DNA of 64,000 nucleotides from Ramlibacter pinisoli. GTDB taxonomy: Bacteria; Pseudomonadota; Gammaproteobacteria; Burkholderiales; Burkholderiaceae_C. The DNA lies in the NCBI RefSeq assembly GCF_009758015.1, contig NZ_WSEL01000003.1, positions 1,860,001 through 1,924,000 on the forward strand. The letters are read 5' to 3'. Of the stretch, positions 8,304 to 17,610 are shown piece by piece (the stretch's first letter is position 1; each line of letters opens with the position of its first letter). Under the pieces are notes generated by a model that saw nothing but the letters and a program-made list of their open reading frames with translations, was not told the DNA's origin and searched no databases. Both the position numbers and the translations under genes were made by a program.

Positions 8304-9275
8304 TCACTCCAGCGAGATCTTCGCCCCGCGGATCACGCGACCCCAGTGGTCGAGCTCGCGCCGGGTGAACTCGCCGAACTGCTGCGGCGTCATGGTCTCC
8401 ACCGCGGTGCCCGCGTCCTCCGCCTTCTTGCGCGCCTCGGGCGTCTGCAGGATGCGGTTCACCTCGGTGTTGAGCACCTGCACGATGTCCGCCGGGGTGC
8501 CGGCCGGCGCGTACAGACCGAACCAGGAATCCAGCTCGTAGCCCTTGAGCCCGGCCTCGACGGCGGTCGGCACGTTGGGCAGCGCCGCCAGCCGCTTGGG
8601 ACTGGTGACCGCCAGGCCCTTGAGCTTGCCGGCCTGGATCTGGCTCACCACGCCCGCCGGCGAGGTGATGAAGAGGTCGACCTGTCCCCCCATCAGGTCC
8701 TGCACCGCCGGGCCGGACCCCTTGTAGGGAATGTGGGTGAGCGAGGTCCCGGTGAGCTGGTTGAACAGTTCGCCCGCGATGTGCTGGATGGAGCCGTTGC
8801 CCGACGACGCGAAGTTCAGCTTGCCGGGATTGGCCTTGGCGTAGGCGATCAGCTCCGCCAGCGTGTTGGCCGGCAGGTTGGCGCGGGCGGCGATGACCTG
8901 CGGGGCGCGCGTCATCATGGCCACCGGCGCGAAATCCTTGATCGGGTCCCAGCCGGCCTGCTTGAACAGGTGCGGGTTGGCCACCTGGTAGCCGCTGTAC
9001 GCCACCAGCAGGGTGTAGCCGTCCGGCTTGGCGCGGGCGACGATCTGGTTGCCGATGTTGCCCGACGCCCCCGGCTTGTTGTCGACGACCACCGGCTGGC
9101 CGAGCGCCCGCGCCAGCTGGTCGCTGATCAGGCGGGCGGTGAAGTCGGTGCTGCCGCCGGGGGCGGTCGGCACGACCAGCGTGATCGGCCGCTGCGGGTA
9201 CTTGCCCTGCGCGAAGAGGCGCGGGCTGGCGGCGGCCAGGGCGGCGCCCAGGGCCAGGAGGTGGCGTCGTTGCAT
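8304..9275 (-). CDS. Tripartite tricarboxylate transporter (Bug/TctC) binding protein
   Basis: A 323-residue periplasmic protein with a cleavable signal (MQRRHLLALGAALAAASPRLFAQG). The mature start KYPQRPITLVVPTAPGG and VVVDNKPGASGNIG are hallmarks of Bug receptors, which are greatly expanded in Burkholderiales and bind carboxylates or other small ligands. No TctA/TctB membrane genes are nearby. It is last in a run with VOC, HMG-CoA-lyase-like and CoA-transferase genes, so its ligand may be the organic acid handled by those enzymes (inference). Confidence 0.9.
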   Translation of the reverse strand: MQRRHLLALGAALAAASPRLFAQGKYPQRPITLVVPTAPGGSTDFTARLISDQLARALGQPVVVDNKPGASGNIGNQIVARAKPDGYTLLVAYSGYQVANPHLFKQAGWDPIKDFAPVAMMTRAPQVIAARANLPANTLAELIAYAKANPGKLNFASSGNGSIQHIAGELFNQLTGTSLTHIPYKGSGPAVQDLMGGQVDLFITSPAGVVSQIQAGKLKGLAVTSPKRLAALPNVPTAVEAGLKGYELDSWFGLYAPAGTPADIVQVLNTEVNRILQTPEARKKAEDAGTAVETMTPQQFGEFTRRELDHWGRVIRGAKISLE

Positions 9276-9311
9276 GGGATTTGTCTCCAGGAGAGGAACG
9301 GCGTGGCCGGC

Positions 9312-9725
9312 TCAGGCCGGCTCGGAAATCTCGATCAGGTTCAGGTCGGGGTCGCGCACGTAGACCGAGCGGATCGGGCCGGTGGCACCGGTGCGCAGCA
9401 CCGGACCCTCGACGACCGGCCAGTGCTCGCGCTCGAGCCGGGCGATCACCTCGGCCAGCGGCACGGCGGCGAGGAAGCACAGGTCCTGCGAGCCCGGCAC
9501 CGGCAGGTGCGCCTTGGGCTCGTGCTCGGCGCCCTGCACGTGCAGGTTGATCTTCTGGCGGCCGAAGACCAGCGCCTGGCGCGGCGCCGGCCCGCTGGCC
9601 GCGGCGGCGCCGGAACCGGCGGGGGTGAACGTCTGCAACGCCATGCCCAGCACGCGGGTGTAGAAGTCGATGCAGGCCGCCTCGCGCGCCGTGGTCAGCA
9701 CGATGTGGTCGATGCGGTCGATCAC
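9312..9725 (-). CDS. VOC (glyoxalase/dioxygenase fold) family protein
   Basis: A 137-residue protein starting at GTG 9725, which overlaps the upstream stop as GTGA. RIDHIVLTT at the start and SVYVRDPDLNLIEISEP at the end give the metal-ligand His and Glu of the VOC fold, like glyoxalase-I-type proteins of the YaeR/virulence-protein group. Overlap with the HMG-CoA-lyase-like gene implies co-translation. The substrate is unknown. Confidence 0.85.
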   Translation of the reverse strand: MIDRIDHIVLTTAREAACIDFYTRVLGMALQTFTPAGSGAAAASGPAPRQALVFGRQKINLHVQGAEHEPKAHLPVPGSQDLCFLAAVPLAEVIARLEREHWPVVEGPVLRTGATGPIRSVYVRDPDLNLIEISEPA

Positions 9726-10660
9726 GCCAGGCTCCGGCGCAGCTCGGCGACGCCTTCGGGCGCCGGATGCAGGTCCGTGATGCGGCCGGCCTTGGCCACC
9801 TGGCCGGGCACGTCGTGGCCCAGCAGGGCGGGCAGGCTGCGCGCCACCGCCAGCAGGCGCGGCAGGTCGATGCCGGTGTCGTGGCCCATCGCCTCCAGCA
9901 TGTGGATGGCGTCCTCGCTGCTGATGTTGCCGCTGGCGCCCGGCGCATAGGGGCAGCCGCCCAGGCCGCCGAGCGAACCGTCGAAGCGGTCGATGCCGCC
10001 CTGCACCGCCGCCAGCACGTTGGCCAGGCCCATCCCGCGCGTGTTGTGGAAGTGCAGCGTCAGCTGCAAGCCGGCGAAGCGGTCGCGCAGCGCCTGCACC
10101 ATGGCCTGCACCTGCGCCGGGTGCGCCATGCCGGTGGTGTCGCAGATGGTCAGGCCGCGCACGCCCAGCGCGGCGAAGCGGTCGGCCCAGCGCAGCACCT
10201 CGTCCCGCGGCACGTCGCCCTCCATCGGGCAGCCGAAACAGGTCGACAGCGAGACGTTCACCGGCACCCGGCCGGCCGCCAGCGCGATCACGTCGCGCAG
10301 GCCGGCGAAGCTGCGCTCGCGCGGCATGCGCAGGTTGGCCAGGTTGTGCGTCTCCGAGGTCGACATCACGATGTTCAGCTCGTCGGCGCGCGACTCCAGC
10401 GCCCGCTCGGCGCCGCGCACGTTGGGCACCAGCACCGTGTACTCGACGCCGGGCACGCGGCGGATGCGGCCCATCACCTCCTCGGCGTCGCGCAGCATCG
10501 GGATCGCCTTGGGCGACGTGAACGAGGTGACCTCGATCTTGGCGAAGCCGCAATCGGACAGCGCGTCGACCAGCGCCACCTTGTCGTCGGTGGGCACGAA
10601 GCCCGGCTCGATCTGGAAGCCGTCGCGGGTGACGACCTCGTTGAAGAAGATCCGTGTCAT
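9722..10660 (-). CDS. Hydroxymethylglutaryl-CoA lyase-like enzyme
   Basis: A 312-residue TIM-barrel protein. FNEVVTRDGFQIEPGF at the start holds the substrate and metal residues (Arg-Asp), LHFHNTRGMG the His-x-His metal ligands, and GGLGGCPYAPGASGN the catalytic Cys loop. These define the HMGL-like family, which cleaves HMG-CoA or related acyl-CoAs such as citramalyl-CoA. The start overlaps the CoA-transferase stop (ATGA). Its pairing with a CaiB/BaiF transferase suggests a pathway that activates an organic acid as CoA ester and then cleaves it; HMG-CoA itself is not certain. Confidence 0.88.
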   Translation of the reverse strand: MTRIFFNEVVTRDGFQIEPGFVPTDDKVALVDALSDCGFAKIEVTSFTSPKAIPMLRDAEEVMGRIRRVPGVEYTVLVPNVRGAERALESRADELNIVMSTSETHNLANLRMPRERSFAGLRDVIALAAGRVPVNVSLSTCFGCPMEGDVPRDEVLRWADRFAALGVRGLTICDTTGMAHPAQVQAMVQALRDRFAGLQLTLHFHNTRGMGLANVLAAVQGGIDRFDGSLGGLGGCPYAPGASGNISSEDAIHMLEAMGHDTGIDLPRLLAVARSLPALLGHDVPGQVAKAGRITDLHPAPEGVAELRRSLA

Positions 10661-11871
10661 GCCTGTCCCCCGGCGACGACGCCCCGTTGCTTCAGGGCCG
10701 CGATCTGCGCGTCGGTCAGGCCGACCTCGCGCAGCACGGCATCGGTGTCCTGCCCCAGCGACGGGGCGTTGCGGCGGTGCCCGCCGGGCGTGAGCGACAG
10801 CTTGGGCACGATGCCCGGCACGGCCAGCGTGCTGCCGTCGTCCATCTGCACCTCGTCCACCATGCCGCGCGCCCGGTAGTGCGGGTCGGCCGCGATGTCG
10901 GCCACGGTGTAGATGCGGCCGGCCGGCACCTTGACCTCGTCCAGCGCCGCCAGCACCTCGGTCACGGTGTGGCGACGGGTCCATTCGCCGATGGCGGCGT
11001 CCAGTTCCTGCACGCGCGCCACCCGGCCGTCGTTGCCGGCCAGCGCCGGGTCGGCCGCCAGGTCGGGCCGCCCGACCACGCCCATCAGGCGGCGGAAGAT
11101 GCTGTCGCCGTTGCCGGCCACCAGCGCATAGCCGCCGTCGCTGCACAGGTAGGCGTTGGTCGGGGCGATGCCGGGCAGGGCACTGCCGGCCGCCTCGCGC
11201 ACCGCGCCGAACGCGCTGTATTCGGGCAGCAGGCTCTCCATGCAGTTGAACACCGCCTCGTACAACGCGACGTCGATCACCTGGCCGCGCCCGGACGCGT
11301 GCCGGTGCTGCAGCGCCAGCAGGATGCCGATGACGCCGTGCAGCGCCGCCAGCGTGTCGCCGATCGACACCCCGACGCGCACCGGCACCCGGCCGGGCTC
11401 GGCCGTGAGGTGGCGCAGCCCGCCCATGGCCTCGGCCACGACGCCGAAGCCGGGCCGGTCGCGGTACGGGCCGGTCTGGCCGTAGCCGCTGATGCGCAGC
11501 ACGATCAGCCGGGGGTTGAGCGCCAGCAAGGCCTCGGGGTCCAGCCCCCAGCCTTCCAGCGCACCGGGGCGGAAGTTCTCGATCAGCACGTCGGCCTCGG
11601 TGGCGAGCCGCCGGACGATGTCCTGCGCCGCCGGGTCCTTGAGGTCGAGCGCGACCGAGCGCTTGTTGCGCGACTGCACCTGCCACCAGACCGAGGTGCC
11701 GTCCTTGAGCAGCCGCCACTTGCGCAGCGGGTCGCCGGCGGCGGGCGGTTCGACCTTGACGACGTCGGCGCCGAAGTCGGCGAGCGTCTTGGCAGCGAAC
11801 GGCCCCGCGATGAGCTGGCCCATTTCCAGGACCTTCAGGCCGGCCAGCGGCCCCTGTGTAGATGTCTCCAT
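10657..11871 (-). CDS. CaiB/BaiF family CoA-transferase
   Basis: A 404-residue class III CoA-transferase. LKVLEMGQLIAGPFAAKTLADFGADVVKVE near the start (given here as one run of family signature in residues 10-40) and SRNKRSVALDLKDP near residue 68 are diagnostic. The catalytic Asp is expected in GVSIGDTLAALHGV (about residue 165). It transfers CoA between carboxylic acids without ATP. It is followed, with overlap, by the HMGL-like lyase, and a LysR gene lies 33 bases upstream on the same strand. Confidence 0.9.
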   Translation of the reverse strand: METSTQGPLAGLKVLEMGQLIAGPFAAKTLADFGADVVKVEPPAAGDPLRKWRLLKDGTSVWWQVQSRNKRSVALDLKDPAAQDIVRRLATEADVLIENFRPGALEGWGLDPEALLALNPRLIVLRISGYGQTGPYRDRPGFGVVAEAMGGLRHLTAEPGRVPVRVGVSIGDTLAALHGVIGILLALQHRHASGRGQVIDVALYEAVFNCMESLLPEYSAFGAVREAAGSALPGIAPTNAYLCSDGGYALVAGNGDSIFRRLMGVVGRPDLAADPALAGNDGRVARVQELDAAIGEWTRRHTVTEVLAALDEVKVPAGRIYTVADIAADPHYRARGMVDEVQMDDGSTLAVPGIVPKLSLTPGGHRRNAPSLGQDTDAVLREVGLTDAQIAALKQRGVVAGGQA

Positions 11872-11904
11872 GGGCCGCAGTCTCGCGCTCCGGCCGGCGG
11901 GCGT

Positions 11905-12849
11905 CTATTCCTGCTTGCGCCGGCGAGCCTTCGCAGTCTGCGAAGGCTCGGCCAGGAAGGCGACCAGAGCCTCGACGGCCGGATCGCCCTGGCTGCCCGA
12001 CGCGGCGGCCACCAGCAGCTGGCGCTGCGCCCAGGCGTCGGCCAGCGGGCGCCAGTCCAGGCCCATGGCGCGGATGATGGGCAGCGCCGCGCCCTTGGGC
12101 AGCACCGCGACGCCCAGGCCGGAGGCGACCAGGTGGCACACGGCGTCGAAGCTGCGGACCTGCATGCGCAGGCGCAGCGGCCGGTTGGCGGCCAGCGCGG
12201 CCTGCTGTTGCTGCTGCAGCATCGCCGCGCCGGTATTGAGGCTGATCCAGTCCTCGTCCAGCGCCTGCTCGAACGCCAGCGGCTTGCGCCCGGCCAGCCG
12301 GTGGCCCTTGGGCAGCACCACCACCAGCTCGTCGCGCCGGAACGGCCGCGGCGCCAGCCCCGCCGTGTCGGGGCCCTCGACGAAGACGCCGAGGTCGCAG
12401 CGTCCCTCGCGCAGGGTGGCGACGACCAGCTCGGACACCTGCTCCTCCAGGTCGATGCGCACCTGCGGCTGCTGCTTCGCGTAGGCCGCCAGCAGGGGCG
12501 GCAGGAACTGGCTGATGGACGCCGTGCTGGCGCACAGCCGCAGGTGGCGCGCCACGCCCTGGCGCAGGTCGGCCAGTTCGCCGCCCATCTGCTCGAGTGC
12601 CTGCAGCAGCGCCAGGCCGTGCTTGGCGAACACGCGGCCGGCCGCGGTGGTGCGCACGCCGCGCGCATGGCGCTCGAACAGCGGCTCGCCGATGGCCGAC
12701 TCCAGGTCGCGGATGCGCCGGCTGGCGGCGGCCAGCGCGAGGTGCGCTTCCTGGGCCGCCTGGGTCAGGCTGCCGTGCCGGGCGCAGGCGACGGCCAGCC
12801 GGATCGACACCAGGTCGAAGCGCGCCAGGTTGTAGGGCTGCGCGGCCAC
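11905..12849 (-). CDS. LysR family transcriptional regulator
   Basis: About 314 residues from GTG 12849. The winged helix is FDLVSIRLAVACARHGSLTQ then AASRRIRDLESAIGEPLFER (about residues 8-60), followed by a type 2 periplasmic-binding-like effector domain ending in a basic tail. It lies upstream of, and parallel to, the CaiB-HMGL-VOC-Bug set, which it most likely controls. The start is uncertain because no ATG fits; GTG 12849 sits 12 bases after the PHA protein stop. A 12-bp inverted repeat lies inside its last codons (11924-11950). Confidence 0.85.
   Translation of the reverse strand: MAAQPYNLARFDLVSIRLAVACARHGSLTQAAQEAHLALAAASRRIRDLESAIGEPLFERHARGVRTTAAGRVFAKHGLALLQALEQMGGELADLRQGVARHLRLCASTASISQFLPPLLAAYAKQQPQVRIDLEEQVSELVVATLREGRCDLGVFVEGPDTAGLAPRPFRRDELVVVLPKGHRLAGRKPLAFEQALDEDWISLNTGAAMLQQQQQAALAANRPLRLRMQVRSFDAVCHLVASGLGVAVLPKGAALPIIRAMGLDWRPLADAWAQRQLLVAAASGSQGDPAVEALVAFLAEPSQTAKARRRKQE
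11924..11950 (-). other. Strong inverted repeat in the 3' end of the LysR gene
   Basis: CGAGCCTTCGCA (11924-11935) and TGCGAAGGCTCG (11939-11950) are perfect 12-base complements with a 3-base loop. The hairpin overlaps the last LysR codons and precedes the CoA-transferase start by about 50 bases. It has no T-run, so it could act as an attenuator or RNA-stability element. Confidence 0.5.
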
Positions 12850-12860
12850 GGCCCGGCCGC

Positions 12861-13241
12861 TCAGGCCTTGCGCGGGCGCGGGGCGTGCCTGCCGGCGGCG
12901 GCGCGCGGCGCGTGCTCGGCGACGCCCTGCTGGAACGCCTGCACCGGATCCTGGTGCCGCAGCAGCGCATCGAGGTTCTTCACGATCTCGGCCTCGATGC
13001 GGTCCTTGAAGGCGCCCAGCAGGAAACCCAGCCGGGCGCGCAGCTCGAAGCGGTCGTGGGTGACGCGCAGTTCGCCGTTGACACCCGAGCGCGTGAAGCT
13101 CACCAGGTCGGACGTCTTGCCCTCCTCGTAGGTGCACGCCATGGCGAGCTTGTGCTCCGCCTGCTGGGCCCATTGGAACGCCAGCTGCCGGGCCGTGGGC
13201 AGGCCCAGGGCATGCTCGCGCTCGATGTGGATGTCAGGCAC
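12861..13241 (-). CDS. Polyhydroxyalkanoic acid system family protein
   Basis: A 126-residue protein beginning PDIHIEREHALGLPTARQLA after a GTG start. The pattern with CTYEEGKTSDLVSFTRSGV and FELRARLGFLLGAFKDRIEA matches the PHA_gran_rgn family (PF09650), small proteins linked to PHA granules in proteobacteria. A basic, low-complexity tail (residues 105-126) is unusual for the family. It overlaps the upstream peptidase gene by 8 bases, so it is co-transcribed with it; the phasin is 8 kb away. Confidence 0.88.
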   Translation of the reverse strand: MPDIHIEREHALGLPTARQLAFQWAQQAEHKLAMACTYEEGKTSDLVSFTRSGVNGELRVTHDRFELRARLGFLLGAFKDRIEAEIVKNLDALLRHQDPVQAFQQGVAEHAPRAAAGRHAPRPRKA

Positions 13242-14337
13242 GGGGGGAATCCTTGTTCTTCAACGCCTGGTGGCGCTCGTCCTTGGGCACGGTGGCCAGG
13301 CGCCGGGCTTCATCATAGAAATGGCGCCAGTCACCGCCGAGCGAGGTGAACAGGCCCTCGAAGCCGGGCACCAGCTCGTCGTAGGCCGCCTGGGCGCCGA
13401 AGGCCGCGTTGTTGGCCTGGGCCACCCACTGGTCGAGCAGGCGCAGCCGCGCGGGATCGACGTTCCAGCTGGCGCGCAGCCGGGCGTAGTCGTCCCGGAA
13501 GCGGGCCATGGTCTCCGCCTTGCGGCGCGCCCGCTCCTCCTGCGGCAGCGGCACCTTGGTGTCGTACGCCGCTTCCAGCGCCTTGCGCGTGCCCAGCGTG
13601 AGGGCGCGGAACTGCCGCCGGCGCTCGTCGTAGCGCTCGTAGTCCGCGCGCGCCGCCGGACCGGCCTGGTCGAGCCAGCGCTGCACGCCCAGCCGCTCGA
13701 CCGCGGTGGCGAACGACTCGTTGAACATGGTGTCGTCCTTGGCGTAGACGACTTGGTGCGCCAGCTCGTGGAAGATGGTGCGGGCCAGCTCGCCTTCCGG
13801 GTAGCCGATGAAGGTGTTGAGCAGCGGGTCGCCGCCGGCCCAGTTCATCCAGCCCAGCGTCGAATAGGCCGGCACCGGATAGGCATCCGACTCCAGGCCC
13901 TCCTCGCGCAACTGGGCGGCCAGGGCGCGGGCCTGGGCCTCGTCGTAGTAGCCGCGGTAGCCGATGCAGCCGGTGACCGGGAAGCACCAGGTCTTGAGCG
14001 TCAGCGAGTACGGCGGCGCCGCCACCACGTTCCAGATCACCGCGCTGCGGTGCAGGTCGGCGTAGCGCGTGTAGCTGGCGTTGTCGGGCAGCTGCAGTTC
14101 GCGCGAGGCGAAGGCGCGGATGCGCTGGCTCAGCGCAAGCTGCTCCTTCAGCCGCTGCGGCGTCGCGCTGTCGTCGATCCAGGCCTGCACCGGCCTGGCG
14201 GCGCCCATCACGCGCAGGTGGCCGGTGGCCGACTGCCAGTAGTAGCCGAGGTTGGCGCAGCCGGACAGGCACAGCGCGGCGGCCGCCGCCAGCGTGATCG
14301 CGCCCAGGCCCGATGCCACCAGCCAGCGTCCCGTCAC
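13234..14337 (-). CDS. Lipoprotein zinc aminopeptidase (COG4324 type)
   Basis: A 367-residue protein starting at GTG 14337, which overlaps the upstream stop as GTGA. The N-terminus is a lipoprotein signal with lipobox LSGC-A near residue 27. TIFHELAHQVVYAKDD carries the HExxH zinc motif, followed by FNESFATAVE with the third-ligand Glu. The sequence matches the predicted aminopeptidase family PF10023, which is anchored in the envelope. Its partner genes (a molybdoenzyme and a PHA protein) give no hint of the substrate. Confidence 0.88.
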   Translation of the reverse strand: MTGRWLVASGLGAITLAAAAALCLSGCANLGYYWQSATGHLRVMGAARPVQAWIDDSATPQRLKEQLALSQRIRAFASRELQLPDNASYTRYADLHRSAVIWNVVAAPPYSLTLKTWCFPVTGCIGYRGYYDEAQARALAAQLREEGLESDAYPVPAYSTLGWMNWAGGDPLLNTFIGYPEGELARTIFHELAHQVVYAKDDTMFNESFATAVERLGVQRWLDQAGPAARADYERYDERRRQFRALTLGTRKALEAAYDTKVPLPQEERARRKAETMARFRDDYARLRASWNVDPARLRLLDQWVAQANNAAFGAQAAYDELVPGFEGLFTSLGGDWRHFYDEARRLATVPKDERHQALKNKDSPRA

Positions 14338-16418
14338 TGTGCCTGCACGTCGACCGCGCAGTCGTAGAACACCGGCCCGTTGCCCAGGTCGGTGAGCCGC
14401 TGGCTGGTGAGCTGGTTGACGTTGGTGCCGTCCAGGCCCATCTTGCGCCACCAGATGCCCAGGCCGACCACCACGCCGGGCCGGGCCCGCTCGGTGACCT
14501 CGGCCTTGCAGCGGTAGCTGCCGCGGTCGTTGAACACCCGCACCACCTGGCCGCTGGCGATGCCGCGCGGCTGCGCGTCGCCCGGATGGATCTCCAGCAC
14601 CGGCTCGCGCTCGATCGCCCGCAGGCTGCGCAGGTTGACGAACGTCGAGTTCAGGAAGTTGCGCGCCGGCGGCGAGATCATGGCCAGCGGGTGGCGCGCG
14701 CTGGCGCCGGCCGGTTCGTAGTTGGGCAGGTGGTCGGGCAGGCCGTCCAGGCCGCGCCGCGCCAGTTCGGCGCTGAAGAATTCGCAGCGGCCCGAGGCGG
14801 TGGGAAAGCGCCCCTGCGCGAACGGCGCCTCCGGCACCTGGAGCGAGGCGTAGCCCCGGGCCAGCAGCTGGTCCCAGTCGATGCGGTCGCCGAACGCCTG
14901 CCGGCACAGCTGCTCGTCGGACTCCTGGAAGCAGGGCTCGTCGAATCCCAGCCGGACCGCCAGCTCGCGGAAGATCTGCGAATTCGGCCTCGCGCCGCCC
15001 ACCGGCGCGATGGCCGGCCGGTTCAGCAGCACGTCGGTGTGGCCGTAGGCGGTGTGCAGGTCCCAGTGCTCCAGCTGGGTGGTCGCCGGCAGGATCCAGT
15101 CGGCGTGGTCGGCGGTGTCGGTCTGGAACTGCTCCAGGACCACGGTGAACAGGTCCTCGCGCGCGAAGCCGGCCGCCACCTTGGCCGATTCGGGCGCCAC
15201 CGCCAACGGGTTGCTGTTGTAGACCACCACCGCCTCGACCGCCGGGCCGAACGCGGGCGAGGCCGGCCGCAGCAGGTCGTCGCCGATGGTGCTCATGTTG
15301 ATGGTGCGCGGCGTGCGGCCGGCCAGCAGGTCGGGCCGCTGCAACGCGGCCCGGTCCACCGGGTACCAGCCGCTGCTGGACAGCAGCACCCCGCCGGCCC
15401 GATGCCGCCAGGCGCCGGTGAGTGCCGGCAGGCAAGCCACCGCGCGGGCGGCGTTGCCGCCGCCGCGCACCCGCTGCATGCCGTAGTTCAGGCGGATGGC
15501 GGCCGGACGGGTGGTGCCGTAGGCCTGCGCCAGCTCCCGGATCTGCGGCGCCGGGATGCCGCACACCTGCGCCGCCCGCTCCGGCGACCAGCGCAGGGCG
15601 CGCTCGCGCAGCGCCTCCCAGCCGGCGGTGTAGCGGGCCAGGTAGTCGTGGTCGAGCCAGTCGTGCACGACCAGCTCGTGCATCAGGGCGAACGCCAGGG
15701 CGGCGTCGGTGCCGGGCAGGATCTGCAGGTGCTCGTGGCACTTCTCGGCGGTCTCGGTGCGGCGCGGGTCGATGCACACCAGCCGCGCGCCCTGCCGCTT
15801 GGCCTCCTGCGCCAGCCGCCAGAAATGCAGGTTGCTGGTGATGGAGTTGCTGCCCCACAGGATGATGAGCTTCGACTCGGCGAAGAACTCGACCCGCATG
15901 CCGACCTTGCCGCCCAGGGTGTGGGTAAGGCCGGCGGCGCCGGCGCTGGCGCAGATGGTGCGCTCCAGCAGCGACGCACCCAGCCTGTGGAAGAAGCGCG
16001 CCGCCATGCCCTCGCCCTGCACCAGCCCCATGGTGCCGCAGTAGCTGTAGGGCAGGATGGCCTGCGGGTCGCGCGCCGCGATGGCGCCCAGGCGCCGGGC
16101 AATGGCATCCAGCGCCTCGTCCCAGCTGGCCGGCTCGAAGCGGCCGCTGCCCTTGGGGCCGACGCGCCGCAGCGGTTGCAGCAGGCGTTCGGGGTGGTAG
16201 GTGCGCTCGGTGTAGCGCGACACCTTGGCGCACAGCACGCCGTCGGTCGGCCGGTGGTCCGGATTGCCCTGGACCTTGACCGCCACTCCGTCTTCCACGG
16301 TGGTGACGAGCGAGCAGGTGTCGGGGCAGTCGTGCGGGCAGGCGCCGAGGACGCGCCGGCTGTCGGCCGGTGCTCGGGCGGGTGTGAACTCAGGGGCAAT
16401 GCCGATGGCGACGGTCAC
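14334..16418 (-). CDS. Molybdopterin oxidoreductase family protein (4Fe-4S)
   Basis: A 694-residue protein of the DMSO-reductase superfamily. CPHDCPDTC near residues 27-35 and a further Cys in GVLCAKV (about residue 63) bind one 4Fe-4S cluster. ILWGSNSITSN and IDPRRTETA are molybdopterin-binding segments, and the molydop-binding domain fills the C-terminus (from about residue 580). No twin-arginine signal is present, so it is probably cytoplasmic. Length and motifs resemble FdhF/BisC-like proteins of unknown substrate. No dedicated electron-transfer subunit is adjacent. Confidence 0.87.
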   Translation of the reverse strand: MTVAIGIAPEFTPARAPADSRRVLGACPHDCPDTCSLVTTVEDGVAVKVQGNPDHRPTDGVLCAKVSRYTERTYHPERLLQPLRRVGPKGSGRFEPASWDEALDAIARRLGAIAARDPQAILPYSYCGTMGLVQGEGMAARFFHRLGASLLERTICASAGAAGLTHTLGGKVGMRVEFFAESKLIILWGSNSITSNLHFWRLAQEAKRQGARLVCIDPRRTETAEKCHEHLQILPGTDAALAFALMHELVVHDWLDHDYLARYTAGWEALRERALRWSPERAAQVCGIPAPQIRELAQAYGTTRPAAIRLNYGMQRVRGGGNAARAVACLPALTGAWRHRAGGVLLSSSGWYPVDRAALQRPDLLAGRTPRTINMSTIGDDLLRPASPAFGPAVEAVVVYNSNPLAVAPESAKVAAGFAREDLFTVVLEQFQTDTADHADWILPATTQLEHWDLHTAYGHTDVLLNRPAIAPVGGARPNSQIFRELAVRLGFDEPCFQESDEQLCRQAFGDRIDWDQLLARGYASLQVPEAPFAQGRFPTASGRCEFFSAELARRGLDGLPDHLPNYEPAGASARHPLAMISPPARNFLNSTFVNLRSLRAIEREPVLEIHPGDAQPRGIASGQVVRVFNDRGSYRCKAEVTERARPGVVVGLGIWWRKMGLDGTNVNQLTSQRLTDLGNGPVFYDCAVDVQAQ

Positions 16419-16473
16419 GGGCGGGTCCTATGCTGGCGCCGGCTCATCCGTAGGGCCGCAGGAGTAACGACAC

Positions 16474-17595
16474 ATGCATTCCTTCCCGCGCCGGGCGCGA
16501 GCCGCCATGGTAGCCCTCCTCGCCGTCCTCAGCCTGACGGCCGGGGCGGCCGAGGATGGCGCCGGCAAAGCCATCGTGCTGGGCCAGTCGGTCGCGCTCA
16601 CCGGCCCGGGCTCGGCGCTGGCCGTCCCGTTCCAGCAGGGCGCCCGCCTGTGGTTCGAGCGTGTCAACGCCGCCGGCGGCATCGGCGGGCGGCGCATCGA
16701 GCTCGTCACGCTGGACGACAAGGGTGCGCCGGCCACCACGGCGGCGAACACGAAGAAGCTGCTGGACCAGGGCGTGCTCTCGCTGTTCGGCTACTTCGGC
16801 TCGCCCCAGGTCACCGCCGCCTACCCGCTGGTCAAGGACGGCGACGTGGTGCTGTTCGCGCCCATGGCCGCCGCCGACGAGTTCCGCGGCGCGGCCTACG
16901 GCAACGTCTGGTCGGTGCGGCCCGGCTACGCCGAGGAGGCCGTCGCCATCACCCGCCATGCCGAGACGCTGGGCGCGCGCAAGCTAGCCATCCTGTACGG
17001 CACCGACGGCGAGTCGCTGGCCGCCCTCGATGCCGCCGAGCGCACCATGCCCCACCTGGGCGCCAACCTGGTGGCCAAGCAGGGGCTGGCGGCCGGCGCG
17101 GTCGACAAGACGCTGGCGAGCAAGCCCGAATCGGTGCTGGTGGTGGGCGACGCGACCCAGGCCGCCGGCGCGGTGCGCGAGCTGCGCGCCAAGGGCTTCC
17201 GCGGCACCGTCTATGCCTTCTCCAGCTCCGGCGAGAGCCTGCTGGCGCAGGAACTCGGGACGGCCGGCACCGGCGTGGTGGTGGTGCGGGTGGTGCCCAA
17301 GAGCGACAGCACCAAGGTCCCGGTGGTGCGCGAGCTCCTTGCCGATGCCCAGGCGGCCAAGCTCGGCAAGCCCAACGTCTACATGCTGGAGGGCTACCTG
17401 GCCGCGCGCGTGTACACCGAGGCGCTGCGCCGCATGGCCAAGGGTGATCCGTCCCGCGCCAAGCTGCGCAAGGCACTGGAAGGCATGGACGACCTGGACG
17501 TGGGCGGCTTCCGGGTGAGCTACACCGACAACCGGGCCGGCTCGCGCCTGGTGGAGCTGAGCCTCATCGATTCGCAGGGCCGCGTGCGCGAGTAG
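16474..17595 (+). CDS. ABC transporter substrate-binding protein (branched-chain amino-acid type)
   Basis: A 373-residue periplasmic protein with a signal peptide ending near SLTAGAAED. GQSVALTGPGSALAVPFQQG and ARLWFERVNAAGGIGGRRI are standard for the LivJ-like Peripla_BP_6 family. No permease or ATPase gene accompanies it, so it would have to use a transporter encoded elsewhere. It is divergent from the molybdoenzyme gene with a 55-base gap. The ligand is unknown. Confidence 0.87.
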   Translation: MHSFPRRARAAMVALLAVLSLTAGAAEDGAGKAIVLGQSVALTGPGSALAVPFQQGARLWFERVNAAGGIGGRRIELVTLDDKGAPATTAANTKKLLDQGVLSLFGYFGSPQVTAAYPLVKDGDVVLFAPMAAADEFRGAAYGNVWSVRPGYAEEAVAITRHAETLGARKLAILYGTDGESLAALDAAERTMPHLGANLVAKQGLAAGAVDKTLASKPESVLVVGDATQAAGAVRELRAKGFRGTVYAFSSSGESLLAQELGTAGTGVVVVRVVPKSDSTKVPVVRELLADAQAAKLGKPNVYMLEGYLAARVYTEALRRMAKGDPSRAKLRKALEGMDDLDVGGFRVSYTDNRAGSRLVELSLIDSQGRVRE

Positions 17596-17610
17596 AGCTG
17601 CCGCACGGCC

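Noticed and set aside
9767..13131. Long plus-strand frames opposite the CaiB-HMGL-LysR genes
   Set aside because: They are composed of repetitive Arg/Gly/Gln-rich sequence and lack ribosome-binding sites; the minus-strand genes overlap each other tidily and explain the region.
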